64,000 nucleotides of DNA from contig CAYWSX010000005.1 of assembly GCA_964461115.1 (NCBI GenBank), positions 62,001 through 126,000 on the forward strand, given 5' to 3'. A program made the position numbers and the translations under genes. This DNA is from RGIG2134 sp964461115. GTDB taxonomy: Bacteria > Cyanobacteriota > Vampirovibrionia > Gastranaerophilales > Gastranaerophilaceae. The notes beneath the pieces are model-generated. The model was given only the letters and a program-made list of their open reading frames with translations. It searched no databases and was not told the origin of the DNA. This document shows, piece by piece, positions 7,886 through 17,255 of this stretch (positions are counted from its first letter, which is position 1; each line of letters starts with the position of its first letter).

Positions 7886-9320
7886 ACAATACCACTTGAT
7901 TTCGTCCTCGTTCTTTTGCCATGTACATTGCTTTGTCGGCATATTCTATGAAGGCTGCGGTGGTCGGAGCATTTATACCGGTGTCAACTATTCCCACACT
8001 TATGGTTGTTTTGATAATATTTCCGTTAAACTTAATTTCTTTTGCTTCTATGGCTTTTCTTATGCGCTCAAATGGTAGAGATGCCTTATACTTGTCAGTT
8101 TCAGGCATGAGAATTATTACTTCTTCACCGCCGTATCTGAATACAATGTCAGTTTTTCTCAACATATGTTTAATTGTGCCTGTAACCTCTTTTAAAACGC
8201 AGTCTCCTGCCTGGTGCCCGTATGTATCGTTTACTTTTTTGAAATAATCCAAGTCTAAAAGCGCAACACTCAATGGAGTTTTGTAACGTTTGGCACGTTC
8301 AACTTCTCTTTCAAGATTGTCCATAAGTTGTCTGCGATTATACAGCCCCGTTAAGCTGTCAGTGACAGATAAAAATTTGTTTTGCGCGTAAAGTGATTTT
8401 AAAGTCGAAAGCAATTCAATCTCATTTAAAACCATAGGGAAAAATTTCTGGCCTTTAATATCTTTGTCTGCAGTACCGAAAAAACAAATAGTTGCGATAT
8501 GCCTGTTCTGGGAGTATATCTTATGGAAATAGGTATCTTCAAAAATCCTGTCGCTGATTTTTTCCAAGCCGCACCAATTTTCCGAAACAGTTTTCAGATT
8601 ATAAGAGCTGTATCCGTCTCCGTAAATTTCTTTCAGACTTTTATAAATAGCTTTTTTAATCGTGTCATCTTCGAGATTCAAGCAGCCGCTGGCGTATACT
8701 TCTTTATCCTCGCAGCCGGGGTTTTTAAATATCATCAAAGCCAGATCATAATTTAGGACTGAAGATAGTAAATCAAAGAGATTTTGTGCTAAAACATCAT
8801 TATCTTCAAGGTGCATGGTCAAAAGTCGAAATTCATTAAGCACGCTTGCTTTCATCAAAGAGCTGTCAAGAATTTGATTAATTTCTGATTGAATTATTCC
8901 CCCTGAAAAAGAATTTGCTTTAATGGCTTCTTTTTGTTCTTCAGAGACAGGTTTTTCTTCTATAATGTGATTGATTGTTTCTACAATTTTTTCAAAATCA
9001 TTCGATTTTAAAAGGAACATGTCTGCGCCTGATTTTTTACTCCAGAATTTATCAATTTTTTGTTCAAGAATTGTTAAAAGAATAATCGGAATATCTGTAA
9101 CAAGCGGATTATCCTTTACAAGACGACAAAGCTGATAACCATTTAAATTTGGCATCATTATATCAGAAATGACAACATCAGGCGGATCTTCAAACAGTTT
9201 TTGATATCCTTCTATCCCGTCCGAGGCTGTGACCACATCAAAACCTTCTCGTTTAAAGAAAATTTTCAATGTGCTCAATTGAGTTTTGCTGTCGTCTATT
9301 AAGAGTATTTTTTTGTTCAT
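7875..9320 (-). CDS. Response regulator with diguanylate cyclase output (REC-GAF-like-GGDEF)
   Basis: A 481-residue regulator. Residues 1-120 are a receiver domain (KKILLIDDSKTQ; phosphoacceptor Asp in VVISDIMMPNLNG). The middle about 170 residues look like a GAF-type fold. The C-terminal 165 are a GGDEF domain: LTGLYNRR, then LLDLDYFKKVND, then the active loop RYGGEEV. The last loop position is Val instead of Phe, and the inhibitory site RKTD lies five residues upstream, so it is probably an active, product-inhibited c-di-GMP synthase. I start at ATG 9320, where the receiver begins. It overlaps the downstream double-CheW gene and is divergent from the MCP, which ties c-di-GMP output to this chemosensory locus. 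Confidence 0.9.
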   Translation of the reverse strand: MNKKILLIDDSKTQLSTLKIFFKREGFDVVTASDGIEGYQKLFEDPPDVVISDIMMPNLNGYQLCRLVKDNPLVTDIPIILLTILEQKIDKFWSKKSGADMFLLKSNDFEKIVETINHIIEEKPVSEEQKEAIKANSFSGGIIQSEINQILDSSLMKASVLNEFRLLTMHLEDNDVLAQNLFDLLSSVLNYDLALMIFKNPGCEDKEVYASGCLNLEDDTIKKAIYKSLKEIYGDGYSSYNLKTVSENWCGLEKISDRIFEDTYFHKIYSQNRHIATICFFGTADKDIKGQKFFPMVLNEIELLSTLKSLYAQNKFLSVTDSLTGLYNRRQLMDNLEREVERAKRYKTPLSVALLDLDYFKKVNDTYGHQAGDCVLKEVTGTIKHMLRKTDIVFRYGGEEVIILMPETDKYKASLPFERIRKAIEAKEIKFNGNIIKTTISVGIVDTGINAPTTAAFIEYADKAMYMAKERGRNQVVLYDE

Positions 9321-9438
9321 AATTATTACAAAATCACGATAATGAGATATAATAAAATTATACATTATTTTCTTTAAATGATAATAGTTATTTGAAGAAT
9401 TTAATACTTTTGTAGGACACAATTGAACGGGTAAAAGT

Positions 9439-10479
9439 ATGAAAAACAACAGACTAAATTTGAGTTTAAATCAAAAAATCAGAGTAAAAAATGCAGTAGA
9501 GCTCTTTGTTTTTATTTTGTTTTTCCTTTTCTTGTATTTTAGTCCGCATTTCAATATGACAAAAATAGGTTTCTTTATTTTTACAGGTATGGCTGTCGTT
9601 TTTGTTGCGCTTTCGGCTACTTCTGAAGGCTGGGTTTTAAACTCTTTGAGAACAAACATAAAACATGACATAAACAATGTAAAAGATTCTATAAAATCTG
9701 TAATTGATGAAACAAAAAATCAAAAAATATCACTGATTCAGCAGGCGGATAATATTATACAGGCTCGAAACGGTGTAGATAAGTTGAAAGAACTTTCAGA
9801 TAAAAATCAAAGCTCTTCTCGGACTGTAGCTGAAAAAACCCGTGAATCACTTGTTTATTCAAGTGAGGAGCTTGAATCTGCAAAAAGAAATATTGAAAAA
9901 ATGCTAACGCTTAAGCAAAAAATACAGATAATTGCAGAACTTATATTGGAATTGTCCGAACAAATCCAGCAAATAGGTTCAACTATCGGCGTTGTTGAAG
10001 ATATTGCGGAACAAACCAATATGCTTGCGCTGAATGCAGCAGTTGAAGCGGCAAGGGCAGGAGAGCATGGAAAAGGTTTTGCCGTTGTTGCGGGCGAAAT
10101 CAGAAAACTTGCTGATGAATCAAAACAAGCAACGACAAAAATATCTGTTCTAATCAACAATATTCATCAAGCAACAAATTCGACGGTAATGGCGACAGAA
10201 GAGGGCACCAAAGAGATAGAATCCGGTGTAAAACTGGCTCATCATCTGGACGAAAACTTAAACAATATTATTAGTGCAATTAATGAAATTTCACAAACTC
10301 ATGAAGGTATTATGACCTCGGTTGAAGAGCAGGTCAAGGTAACCTCTGTTTCTGAGGCTGCATTGAACAGTCTTGGGGAAGCTATTAAAAATTCGATAGC
10401 AAAAATTGATGATAACATAGAGCTTATGTATCTGTTATCCTCGCTTTCTGACTCTGTAAAATCGAAAATTACTGATTAA
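9439..10479 (+). CDS. Methyl-accepting chemotaxis protein without a ligand-binding domain
   Basis: A 346-residue MCP. Two closely spaced membrane helices (about residues 18-37 and 41-61) are joined by only a few residues, so there is no periplasmic sensor and no obvious HAMP domain. The remainder is a long coiled coil with the signalling hairpin tip EDIAEQTNMLALNAAVEAARAGEHGKGFAVVAGEIRKLA-like region (about residues 190-228), which contacts CheA and CheW. Input may come from the membrane, a partner protein or a cytosolic signal. It is followed 10 bases later by the cheA-like gene. The start is preceded by GGGTAAAAGT. Confidence 0.93.
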   Translation: MKNNRLNLSLNQKIRVKNAVELFVFILFFLFLYFSPHFNMTKIGFFIFTGMAVVFVALSATSEGWVLNSLRTNIKHDINNVKDSIKSVIDETKNQKISLIQQADNIIQARNGVDKLKELSDKNQSSSRTVAEKTRESLVYSSEELESAKRNIEKMLTLKQKIQIIAELILELSEQIQQIGSTIGVVEDIAEQTNMLALNAAVEAARAGEHGKGFAVVAGEIRKLADESKQATTKISVLINNIHQATNSTVMATEEGTKEIESGVKLAHHLDENLNNIISAINEISQTHEGIMTSVEEQVKVTSVSEAALNSLGEAIKNSIAKIDDNIELMYLLSSLSDSVKSKITD

Positions 10480-10489
10480 GGACAAATTA

Positions 10490-13400
10490 ATGGAATTCTC
10501 TCCGGAAGAATTTGAAGAGATTTTGAATATTTTCAGCGAGGAAAGCGATGAAATTATTCATCGTTTGAATAATAATATGCTGACTTTGGAGAAGAATCCG
10601 CAGAACAAGGATTTGATTATAGAGCTTTTTCGTGATGCGCACAGCTTGAAAGGTGCAGCACGGATGATAGGTTTTAATGACATTCAGTCGGTAGCGCACA
10701 AAATCGAGGATATTCTCGGGCTTGCTAAGGATAATAAAATCATTATTACTTCTGATATTACAGATGTTGTGTGCAAAGCTATTGATTTTATAAACATGAG
10801 CATTCAACTATCAATAAAAGAAAAACATGAGGTTAAACTTAACGAGTATGGCAGATTTTTATCTGATTTAGATAAAATATCAAAAAATCCTCAGTCAAAT
10901 ATTGAAAAAATATCTGAAGCAAAGAAGGATGAAACGGCTTTTGCTTCTGAAAATAAATCCGAAGATTTGAACACGGATTTTGCTCTGATTTTAAGACAAA
11001 ACTGCGAGGATATTAATGCAAAAATCGCGGAAATTGTATATCTGCTCTCAAAAGTTGATGAAAAGGCAGACCTGAATTATGTTTTGGCCTTGATTTATGA
11101 CACTGAAGAGTTGAGCGAAGTTTTTAAGAATTCTTCGGATATAAATCTCAAAAGAGACCTCGCTGACATACTGTTCAAATTGGAATTTGTGTCTAAAAGC
11201 TCTGGGGTTTTGACGGCAAATGAAATCGGAGAAATTAAAGAAAAATTTGCCGGGATAACTTCTCATGTGACAGAATTGTTTAATAAAATCGGATTAAAAG
11301 TCATTGATTATAAGGAATTAGCCGAGAAAAAAACTTTGTTATCCGAAGAAGACGAAATGGCTGATGAAAAAAGTTCTTTTGCTGCAAAAGACCTGATTGA
11401 AGATGTCATGCAGCTTGAGATGTCACCGGGCATAGTCGAGACTATTCTTGAAAAAATTGGGAATTATATCAATGAGTATGAAAATAGTCCTATTCAGGTT
11501 ATTTTTATTAAAATCCATACAATTTTGAATGTAATTAAAGAGCAGGCAGTTCGTCCCGATGCGGAAATTTTAACGATTTTAAAACAGGGAATACAGCTTG
11601 TAGAAAAACTTGTGGGTGATAGTCGCCTCTCAGATAAAGAAGATATAGACCTTTTGATTCAGAGTTTGGATATTACGGAGCAAATGGTTAAGCTCAAAAA
11701 GATTAAAAACACAGATGTTGCCGTAAGTTTTGAAAATGAAAAAAAAGAGAAAGAGCAGCCTGTTGCCAAAACTACAGATGTCCTGAATTTCTTTGAATCG
11801 TCTGCGATTAAAACATTGCGTGTAGATACAAACAAGCTTGATAAGCTTGTTAATCAAATTGGTGAAGTGATAATTTCAAAAATTAAAACACAAAAACATG
11901 TCATGGAGCTTGATACAATCAACAACAAGCTTATGGAGCTTTATGAGTCAACTACGAAGGCGTTTAACTATCTCAAATATTACGACAGAAAACTTTCACA
12001 AATAGAGCGTGAAGGTGATGTTAATGTTTTTATGAACTTTAATAAGCAGTTTTTGTCATATTTTGCGGAAAATCAAGACAGATTAAGCGAAGAAATCCGT
12101 GAAATTTATCTTCTGCATAAACATATGCAGGAAGATGATACAAAGTTGAATTTAGTCGTAAATAAACTTGAGCAAATGGTTAAGGACATAAGACTTCTTC
12201 CGCTTGCAACTGTTTTTCACATGATACCTCGTATGGTTAGAGATATTGCAAAAGAAAAGGGTAAAGAAATTGAGCTTTCTGTTTCCGGAAGTGAAACGAA
12301 TGCAGACAAAAAAATTATTGAAGAAATCAAAACACCTTTGATACATATTATTCGAAATGCGATTGACCACGGTATAGAAACGCCCAATGAAAGAATTGCG
12401 GCAGGTAAAGATCCTTCAGGAAAAATTGCTCTGAGTTCAAGGCACAGCGAAAACAAAATTATAATTGAAATCCAAGATGACGGGCGTGGAGTTAACTTAG
12501 AAAAAATTCGCCAAAAAGCAATAAACCAAGGTTTATTAACATTCGATGAAATAAACACAATGTCGGACGAACAAATTATGAATTTGATTTTTTGGCCCGG
12601 GTTTTCGACGGAAGATATGGTTACGGATATTTCCGGACGGGGTATCGGGCTGGATATTGTGCAAACAAAGATTTCTCAATTAAGCGGCAAAGTAAAAGTT
12701 CAATCTGTTTTGGGACAAGGTGCAAAAGTGGTCATAGAGCTTCCTGTCACAATGGCGACCATTAAGTCATTTATTATCAGGCTTAAGTCGCAATACTTTG
12801 CTATCCCTGTATCTGCAATTAAATCGGTAATTAAGGTCTCAGAAGATGAGGTTTTTCTTAAAGACGGTAAGCTTACGATAGTATATCAGCAAAATTCGGT
12901 ACCTGTGTTTAATATGGCAAATGCTCTCGGGTTTGGTATGTCATATTGTGCCAAAAATAAAAAAACAATTCTTTTGATTGAAGCTGAAAATAATATTGTC
13001 GGTTTCGTGGTCGATGAGCTTGTGGGAGATCAGGAAATTTTGAATAAAGAGCTTTCTCCTCCGTTGTTTAAGCTGAAAAATATCTCGGGAATAACAACAC
13101 TTGTTAATGGTGAAATCTGTTTGATTGTTAATGTTTCAGAATTGCTAAAAACGATTATGGCGGCAGATTACAAATATATTTCCTCTAATAAGACTTCCCA
13201 AATTTCGATAAAACCGGATTTTACACCTTCTGATTGCTCAGTTCTGGTTGTGGACGATTTTATGACAACAAGAATTATGCTAAAAAATATTCTATCATCT
13301 GTCGGGTATGAGGTTGCTATGGCAAATGATGCACTCGAAGGACTCAGCGCCGTCACACACAGCTCTTTTGACTTGATAGTATCAGATGTTGAAATGCCTA

Positions 13401-13612
13401 ATATGGACGGATACGAGTTTGTTAAAAAATTGAAAGAAAACGAACTTACGTCTCAAATTCCTGTTATATTGGTCACTTCGCTTCTTTCAGAAGAAAATAA
13501 ACGAAAAGCAGCAGAAGCCGGAGTGGATATTTTCATCAGCAAAAACGAATTTAATCAGGAGTACTTTTTGCGTTCGGTAGAATACTTGATAGAAAGAAAA
13601 AGGAACGGATAA
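10490..13612 (+). CDS. CheA-type hybrid histidine kinase with C-terminal receiver
   Basis: A 1040-residue chemosensory kinase. The N-terminal Hpt domain has the phosphoryl His in AHSLKGAARMIG (His51). A long, little conserved linker of about 320 residues follows, then the dimerisation region (about 435-560), an HATPase domain with N-box HIIRNAIDHGIE and G-boxes DDGRGV and SGRGIGLDIV, a CheW-like regulatory domain, and a receiver at about 915-1035 (VLVVDDF; Asp in IVSDVEMPNMDG). This Hpt-kinase-CheW-REC order is common in cyanobacterial phototaxis/pili systems. The C-terminal receiver may act as an internal phosphate sink or output. It sits between the MCP and an HD-domain gene, with stop and start nearly adjoining. 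Confidence 0.94.
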   Translation: MEFSPEEFEEILNIFSEESDEIIHRLNNNMLTLEKNPQNKDLIIELFRDAHSLKGAARMIGFNDIQSVAHKIEDILGLAKDNKIIITSDITDVVCKAIDFINMSIQLSIKEKHEVKLNEYGRFLSDLDKISKNPQSNIEKISEAKKDETAFASENKSEDLNTDFALILRQNCEDINAKIAEIVYLLSKVDEKADLNYVLALIYDTEELSEVFKNSSDINLKRDLADILFKLEFVSKSSGVLTANEIGEIKEKFAGITSHVTELFNKIGLKVIDYKELAEKKTLLSEEDEMADEKSSFAAKDLIEDVMQLEMSPGIVETILEKIGNYINEYENSPIQVIFIKIHTILNVIKEQAVRPDAEILTILKQGIQLVEKLVGDSRLSDKEDIDLLIQSLDITEQMVKLKKIKNTDVAVSFENEKKEKEQPVAKTTDVLNFFESSAIKTLRVDTNKLDKLVNQIGEVIISKIKTQKHVMELDTINNKLMELYESTTKAFNYLKYYDRKLSQIEREGDVNVFMNFNKQFLSYFAENQDRLSEEIREIYLLHKHMQEDDTKLNLVVNKLEQMVKDIRLLPLATVFHMIPRMVRDIAKEKGKEIELSVSGSETNADKKIIEEIKTPLIHIIRNAIDHGIETPNERIAAGKDPSGKIALSSRHSENKIIIEIQDDGRGVNLEKIRQKAINQGLLTFDEINTMSDEQIMNLIFWPGFSTEDMVTDISGRGIGLDIVQTKISQLSGKVKVQSVLGQGAKVVIELPVTMATIKSFIIRLKSQYFAIPVSAIKSVIKVSEDEVFLKDGKLTIVYQQNSVPVFNMANALGFGMSYCAKNKKTILLIEAENNIVGFVVDELVGDQEILNKELSPPLFKLKNISGITTLVNGEICLIVNVSELLKTIMAADYKYISSNKTSQISIKPDFTPSDCSVLVVDDFMTTRIMLKNILSSVGYEVAMANDALEGLSAVTHSSFDLIVSDVEMPNMDGYEFVKKLKENELTSQIPVILVTSLLSEENKRKAAEAGVDIFISKNEFNQEYFLRSVEYLIERKRNG

Positions 13613-14236
13613 TTGGACAAAGCTATGACCGCGGAGCAGCTTGCTGCAAAATATTATAGAGACAGCGCTCATGCTTATGAGGTGAGAAAACTTAGCCTAA
13701 TGCTGTTTGACGAAGTCCATAAGAATCTCAAAGAGATTTCTTCAAAATACAGGAAAATTCTCGAAAATGCAGCCTTGCTGCATGATATCGGATACAATAT
13801 TGACTCTGAAAAACATAACAAACATGCCTATAAAATGATTTGTGAAAAGGGAATAGACGGCTATGAAGATGAAGAGCTTGAGATAATTGCACTAACAGCA
13901 AGGTATCATCGGGGTGCTATACCCAAGAAATCGAAACATAAGGAGTTTAAGGCGCTGTCCAAAAAAGGGAAAAAAGCAGTAAAAAGGCTGGCTGCTATCC
14001 TTCGGATTGCAGACGGATTGGATAGAGCGCATATGAACCTTATTAACTCTTTGAAGTCGGAATATGATGAAGAAAATAATATTTTTTATATTCTTTTAAA
14101 ATCTAATATTCCCGAGAGAAACCCTGACATTACTTATGCTGTTCGAAAGAAAGATTTGTTTGAAAAAGCATTCAAAGTACAAGTGGTATATATAAGTTTG
14201 AAAGATAATGTGCCGCTTTATATTAAACATTTATAA
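13613..14236 (+). CDS. HD-domain phosphohydrolase resembling the Ppx/GppA C-terminal domain
   Basis: A 207-residue stand-alone HD protein. Metal-site motifs are visible: H in SAHAYEVR, HD in LLHDIGYNI (about residues 60-68) and RYHRGAIP, then LAAILRIADGLDRAH. This pattern matches the C-terminal HD domain of exopolyphosphatase/pppGpp phosphatases, but the N-terminal ASKHA phosphatase part is absent. It probably hydrolyses a phosphorylated small molecule or binds a nucleotide. TTG 13613 directly follows the cheA-like stop and sits 8 bases from AAGGA; ATG 13625 is the alternative, with poorer spacing. Position suggests cotranscription with the chemosensory kinase. Confidence 0.8.
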   Translation: MDKAMTAEQLAAKYYRDSAHAYEVRKLSLMLFDEVHKNLKEISSKYRKILENAALLHDIGYNIDSEKHNKHAYKMICEKGIDGYEDEELEIIALTARYHRGAIPKKSKHKEFKALSKKGKKAVKRLAAILRIADGLDRAHMNLINSLKSEYDEENNIFYILLKSNIPERNPDITYAVRKKDLFEKAFKVQVVYISLKDNVPLYIKHL

Positions 14237-14330
14237 AGTTTTTCAACATTTGAAGAAAAATCAATATAATATTTTATGTATTTGAATTAGACTTGTAAAA
14301 TCAGTTACAGATTAGAAAGATAGGGAAGAG

Positions 14331-15695
14331 ATGAAAGATTTTTGTTATAAACCGTTATCAGGCAAGGAAATTACCACGGCTGATATAAAAAAGGCAATAG
14401 TTGAACAAAATGTTGCGTTTATAAAATTGCAGTTTGTGGATTTAAACGGCCAAGTAAAAAACGTTGCCATTCCGGCATGTCACGTAGACAAAGTGCTTGA
14501 TAACGATATAATGCTTGACGGCTCTTCCATCAAGGGATTCAGAAGCATTGAAACATCTGATATGTTCTTATATCCTGACAAAAATACATTTGTAGTGCTG
14601 CCTTGGAGAGACGCAAAGGATACACGCACTGCGCGTTTGATTTGTGATATATACAACCCGGATGGTACGCCGTTTGAAGGCTGCCCGCGCTGCAACCTAA
14701 AAAGAGTTATGCAAGAAGCACAAAAACTTGGCTACGAAATGAACATGGGTCCTGAAGCAGAGTTTTTCCTTTTTGAAAAAGACAAAGACGGAAATATTAC
14801 AACAAACACGCATGACAAAGCAGGTTACTATGACGTTGGTCCTGACGATTTCGCAGAAAATATTCGTTCAGAAATTGTTTTGACTTTGCAAAAAATGGGA
14901 TTTGATATTGAAGCTGCACACCACGAAAACGCTGACGGTCAAAACGAAATCGGATTCAAATACGCAGACATTCTAACAACCGCTGATAATGTTGCAACTT
15001 TCAGAGTTACCGTAAAAGCTCTTGCGGCGAAATACGGTTTGCACGCAACGTTCATGCCAAAACCTATTTACGGTATCAACGGTTCAGGCATGCATTGTAA
15101 CATTTCGTTGTTTAAGAACGGCAAAAATGCTTTCTATGATGAAAAAACATCGACTCAGCTTTCACAGGAAGCCATTTATTCCATCGGCGGACTATTGAAA
15201 CACGTTAAAGAGATTACAGCAGTCTGCAACCCGACCGTGAACAGCTACAAGCGTTTGGTTCCCGGCTATGAGGCACCTGTTTACTTGGCTTGGTCGCTCG
15301 CAAACAGAAGCGCTCTGTTGAGAGTTCCTGCAAAACGCGGAAATGCTACCAGAGTTGAACTTCGTTCTCCTGACCCGTCTTGCAACCCGTACCTTGCATT
15401 TGCGGCAATTTTGGAAGCTTGTTTACATGGTTTGAGAAACAAAATTGAGCCGCCTGTTGCAGTTGAAGCAAATATTTACCACCTTTCCGAACGTGAAAAG
15501 AAAAGACAAAAAATTGATGCGTTGCCGGGCTCGCTTGCTGAAGCTTTGGATTGCATGGAAAGAAGTATGGTTGTTAAGCAGGCTTTGGGCGAGCATATCT
15601 TTAATGAATTTCTAACATCAAAACGCCAAGAATGGGATTCGTTCCGCACATTTGTTTCTAAGTGGGAAATCGATAAATATTTGGCAAGATATTAA
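14331..15695 (+). CDS. glnA: Glutamine synthetase type I
   Basis: A 454-residue GSI that condenses glutamate and ammonia with ATP. Visible landmarks: the beta-grasp N-terminus with DGSSIKGF, the glutamate/metal site MGPEAEFFLF, the HHENADGQNEIGF segment, the ATP site GSGMHCNISL, the ammonia-site VNSYKRLVPGYEAP and RSPDPSCNPYLAF near the end. Length and the lack of the adenylylation-loop Tyr segment fit the GSI-alpha class, regulated by repressor proteins or feedback rather than adenylylation. The start follows AGGGAAG. It is a single-gene unit ended by a strong terminator. Confidence 0.97.
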   Translation: MKDFCYKPLSGKEITTADIKKAIVEQNVAFIKLQFVDLNGQVKNVAIPACHVDKVLDNDIMLDGSSIKGFRSIETSDMFLYPDKNTFVVLPWRDAKDTRTARLICDIYNPDGTPFEGCPRCNLKRVMQEAQKLGYEMNMGPEAEFFLFEKDKDGNITTNTHDKAGYYDVGPDDFAENIRSEIVLTLQKMGFDIEAAHHENADGQNEIGFKYADILTTADNVATFRVTVKALAAKYGLHATFMPKPIYGINGSGMHCNISLFKNGKNAFYDEKTSTQLSQEAIYSIGGLLKHVKEITAVCNPTVNSYKRLVPGYEAPVYLAWSLANRSALLRVPAKRGNATRVELRSPDPSCNPYLAFAAILEACLHGLRNKIEPPVAVEANIYHLSEREKKRQKIDALPGSLAEALDCMERSMVVKQALGEHIFNEFLTSKRQEWDSFRTFVSKWEIDKYLARY

Positions 15696-15719
15696 AAAAT
15701 TAAAAGCTATATTGTAGTG

Positions 15720-15746
15720 AGAGCCGCAATTGCGGCTCTTTTATTT
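15720..15746 (+). terminator. Intrinsic terminator of glnA
   Basis: AGAGCCGC (15720-15727) pairs perfectly with GCGGCTCT (15732-15739) around AATT, followed by TTTATTT. Confidence 0.92.
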
Positions 15747-15878
15747 GCTGAAATTATATACTTGGTTTCAATTATTAAAATATATTAAAAGTATATGTTG
15801 TTTCATTGAATAATAAACTAACGCATGATAAAATTTGAAAATAATAATAAATAAATAATTAATAATGGAAATAAAATA

Positions 15879-17255
15879 ATGAATATAAGCTTACCACTTC
15901 AACCCTCAACTCCGAATAATAATAAACAGTTTTACAACAAAGCTAAAAAATCTCTTTTGGGTGGACAGCAATCTCAAGATACTTTTGTTAAAAGCAATGT
16001 TTCGTTCAAAGCGGTCAGTATAAATTCGTCTTCTCTTGAAAAACTTACTTCTCAAAGCGGCTTGACGAATCAAATTGAAAAAATCAAGGGAATGATGCAG
16101 AATGGGGCGTTTAAATCGCTGGAAGAACTTGAGGGTGCTTACCAAACTATTACCACAAATATAGGAATAAAAAGAACAGCCGTTAAGAACAGACCATGGT
16201 ACAAGAGTGTGGGTAACGACGGCAGATATAAAGCGCTCACCCAAGAAGAACTTGCTGCCAAAGAACAAGTTTTGTCGGCTAAGGCAATTGCCGTGGATAG
16301 AGCCAAGAAAGAAGCTGATGAAATTGAAAAATTAGCTAAGGATGTCATCGCGGAATATAATGACAATAGAAATGCTAAGGGAATTGAAAGAAGAAAAGAA
16401 ACGGAACTCTCTGATAAGGTTAGAGGTAGTTTCAAATCCATGAATGGTTTTTCGAAAATCGCAGGATATGACGAAGAAAAAGAAATTCTTAGAACATACT
16501 TTATCAATGAAATAAATAAAGAAAAAATGGGACTGAAAGCAAATGTTCCAGGTTCTGTGCTGTTCTTCGGCCCGACCGGAAATGGGAAAAGCACTTTTGC
16601 AAGAGCATTTGCAAAGGAAACAGGTTGTAATTTTAATATAATTAGAAATATACCAATGGATAATAATATCTCTGAAAGCGTAATGTATAAAAGATTTTTA
16701 GCTGATTTAATTGCAATGGCAGAAAATGCCGAGAAAGATTTTAAGGCGACAAATAAGAGAACGGTTATTTTCATGGACGAAATTACAAAAGTTACAAATA
16801 AAGATTCAACAATTCTTAAAGAGCTCGATACTTTTTTAGCGGATTGTTCGGAAAAATATCATTGTACTTTATTTGCGGCAACAAATTATCCTTCCGAAAT
16901 TGCACTTACTATGAATGGCTCAAAAGCAATATTTCCTTATCGGGTAGCGCTTGAGCCTCCAAATTTTAATAATAAAGCAGAGGTTCTGAAGCTTTATGCA
17001 CAAGGACGAACGGAGCCTAATGTTGACTTTAAAGCTCTTGTTCGTGAAATGCAAGAGCGTGAAACTTTCACAGGTCAGGCATTTAGTATTGCTCAAATAA
17101 GGCATCTAATCGGCTATACACATTTAAATAAAACAATGTCTCAATCAGATATATCTGAAATAATTCAAAACACTATACCTGCTATAGATAAAGAGCATTT
17201 GGCAGCTTTTAATGCCGAAATAAATAGTCTTATACAGAATAAGGTAACAAAATGA
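15879..17255 (+). CDS. AAA+ ATPase with low-complexity N-terminus
   Basis: A 458-residue protein. Residues 1-50 are Asn/Ser/Gln-rich and contain NVSFKA at 40-45. Residues 60-185 are mostly helical and probably coiled. A single AAA+ module follows: FGYDEEK-like box VII region (about 195), Walker A GPTGNGKS (231-238), Walker B VIFMDE (296-301) and sensor 1 FAATN (Asn336). No canonical arginine finger is obvious. It is expected to be a working ATPase. The next gene overlaps it by four bases (ATGA) and carries a degenerate version of the same module, as does the one after. The three probably work together; the process is unknown. It resembles Melainabacteria-type proteins but I cannot name a family. 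Confidence 0.82.
   Translation: MNISLPLQPSTPNNNKQFYNKAKKSLLGGQQSQDTFVKSNVSFKAVSINSSSLEKLTSQSGLTNQIEKIKGMMQNGAFKSLEELEGAYQTITTNIGIKRTAVKNRPWYKSVGNDGRYKALTQEELAAKEQVLSAKAIAVDRAKKEADEIEKLAKDVIAEYNDNRNAKGIERRKETELSDKVRGSFKSMNGFSKIAGYDEEKEILRTYFINEINKEKMGLKANVPGSVLFFGPTGNGKSTFARAFAKETGCNFNIIRNIPMDNNISESVMYKRFLADLIAMAENAEKDFKATNKRTVIFMDEITKVTNKDSTILKELDTFLADCSEKYHCTLFAATNYPSEIALTMNGSKAIFPYRVALEPPNFNNKAEVLKLYAQGRTEPNVDFKALVREMQERETFTGQAFSIAQIRHLIGYTHLNKTMSQSDISEIIQNTIPAIDKEHLAAFNAEINSLIQNKVTK

Noticed and set aside
7875..9320. Inactive GGDEF because the motif reads GGEEV
   Set aside because: The catalytic GG[D/E]E positions and the upstream RxxD site are intact; only the last, less critical residue differs.
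12217..12558. Antisense gene within the cheA-like gene
   Set aside because: An open frame opposite a well supported kinase domain, without ribosome site or family likeness.
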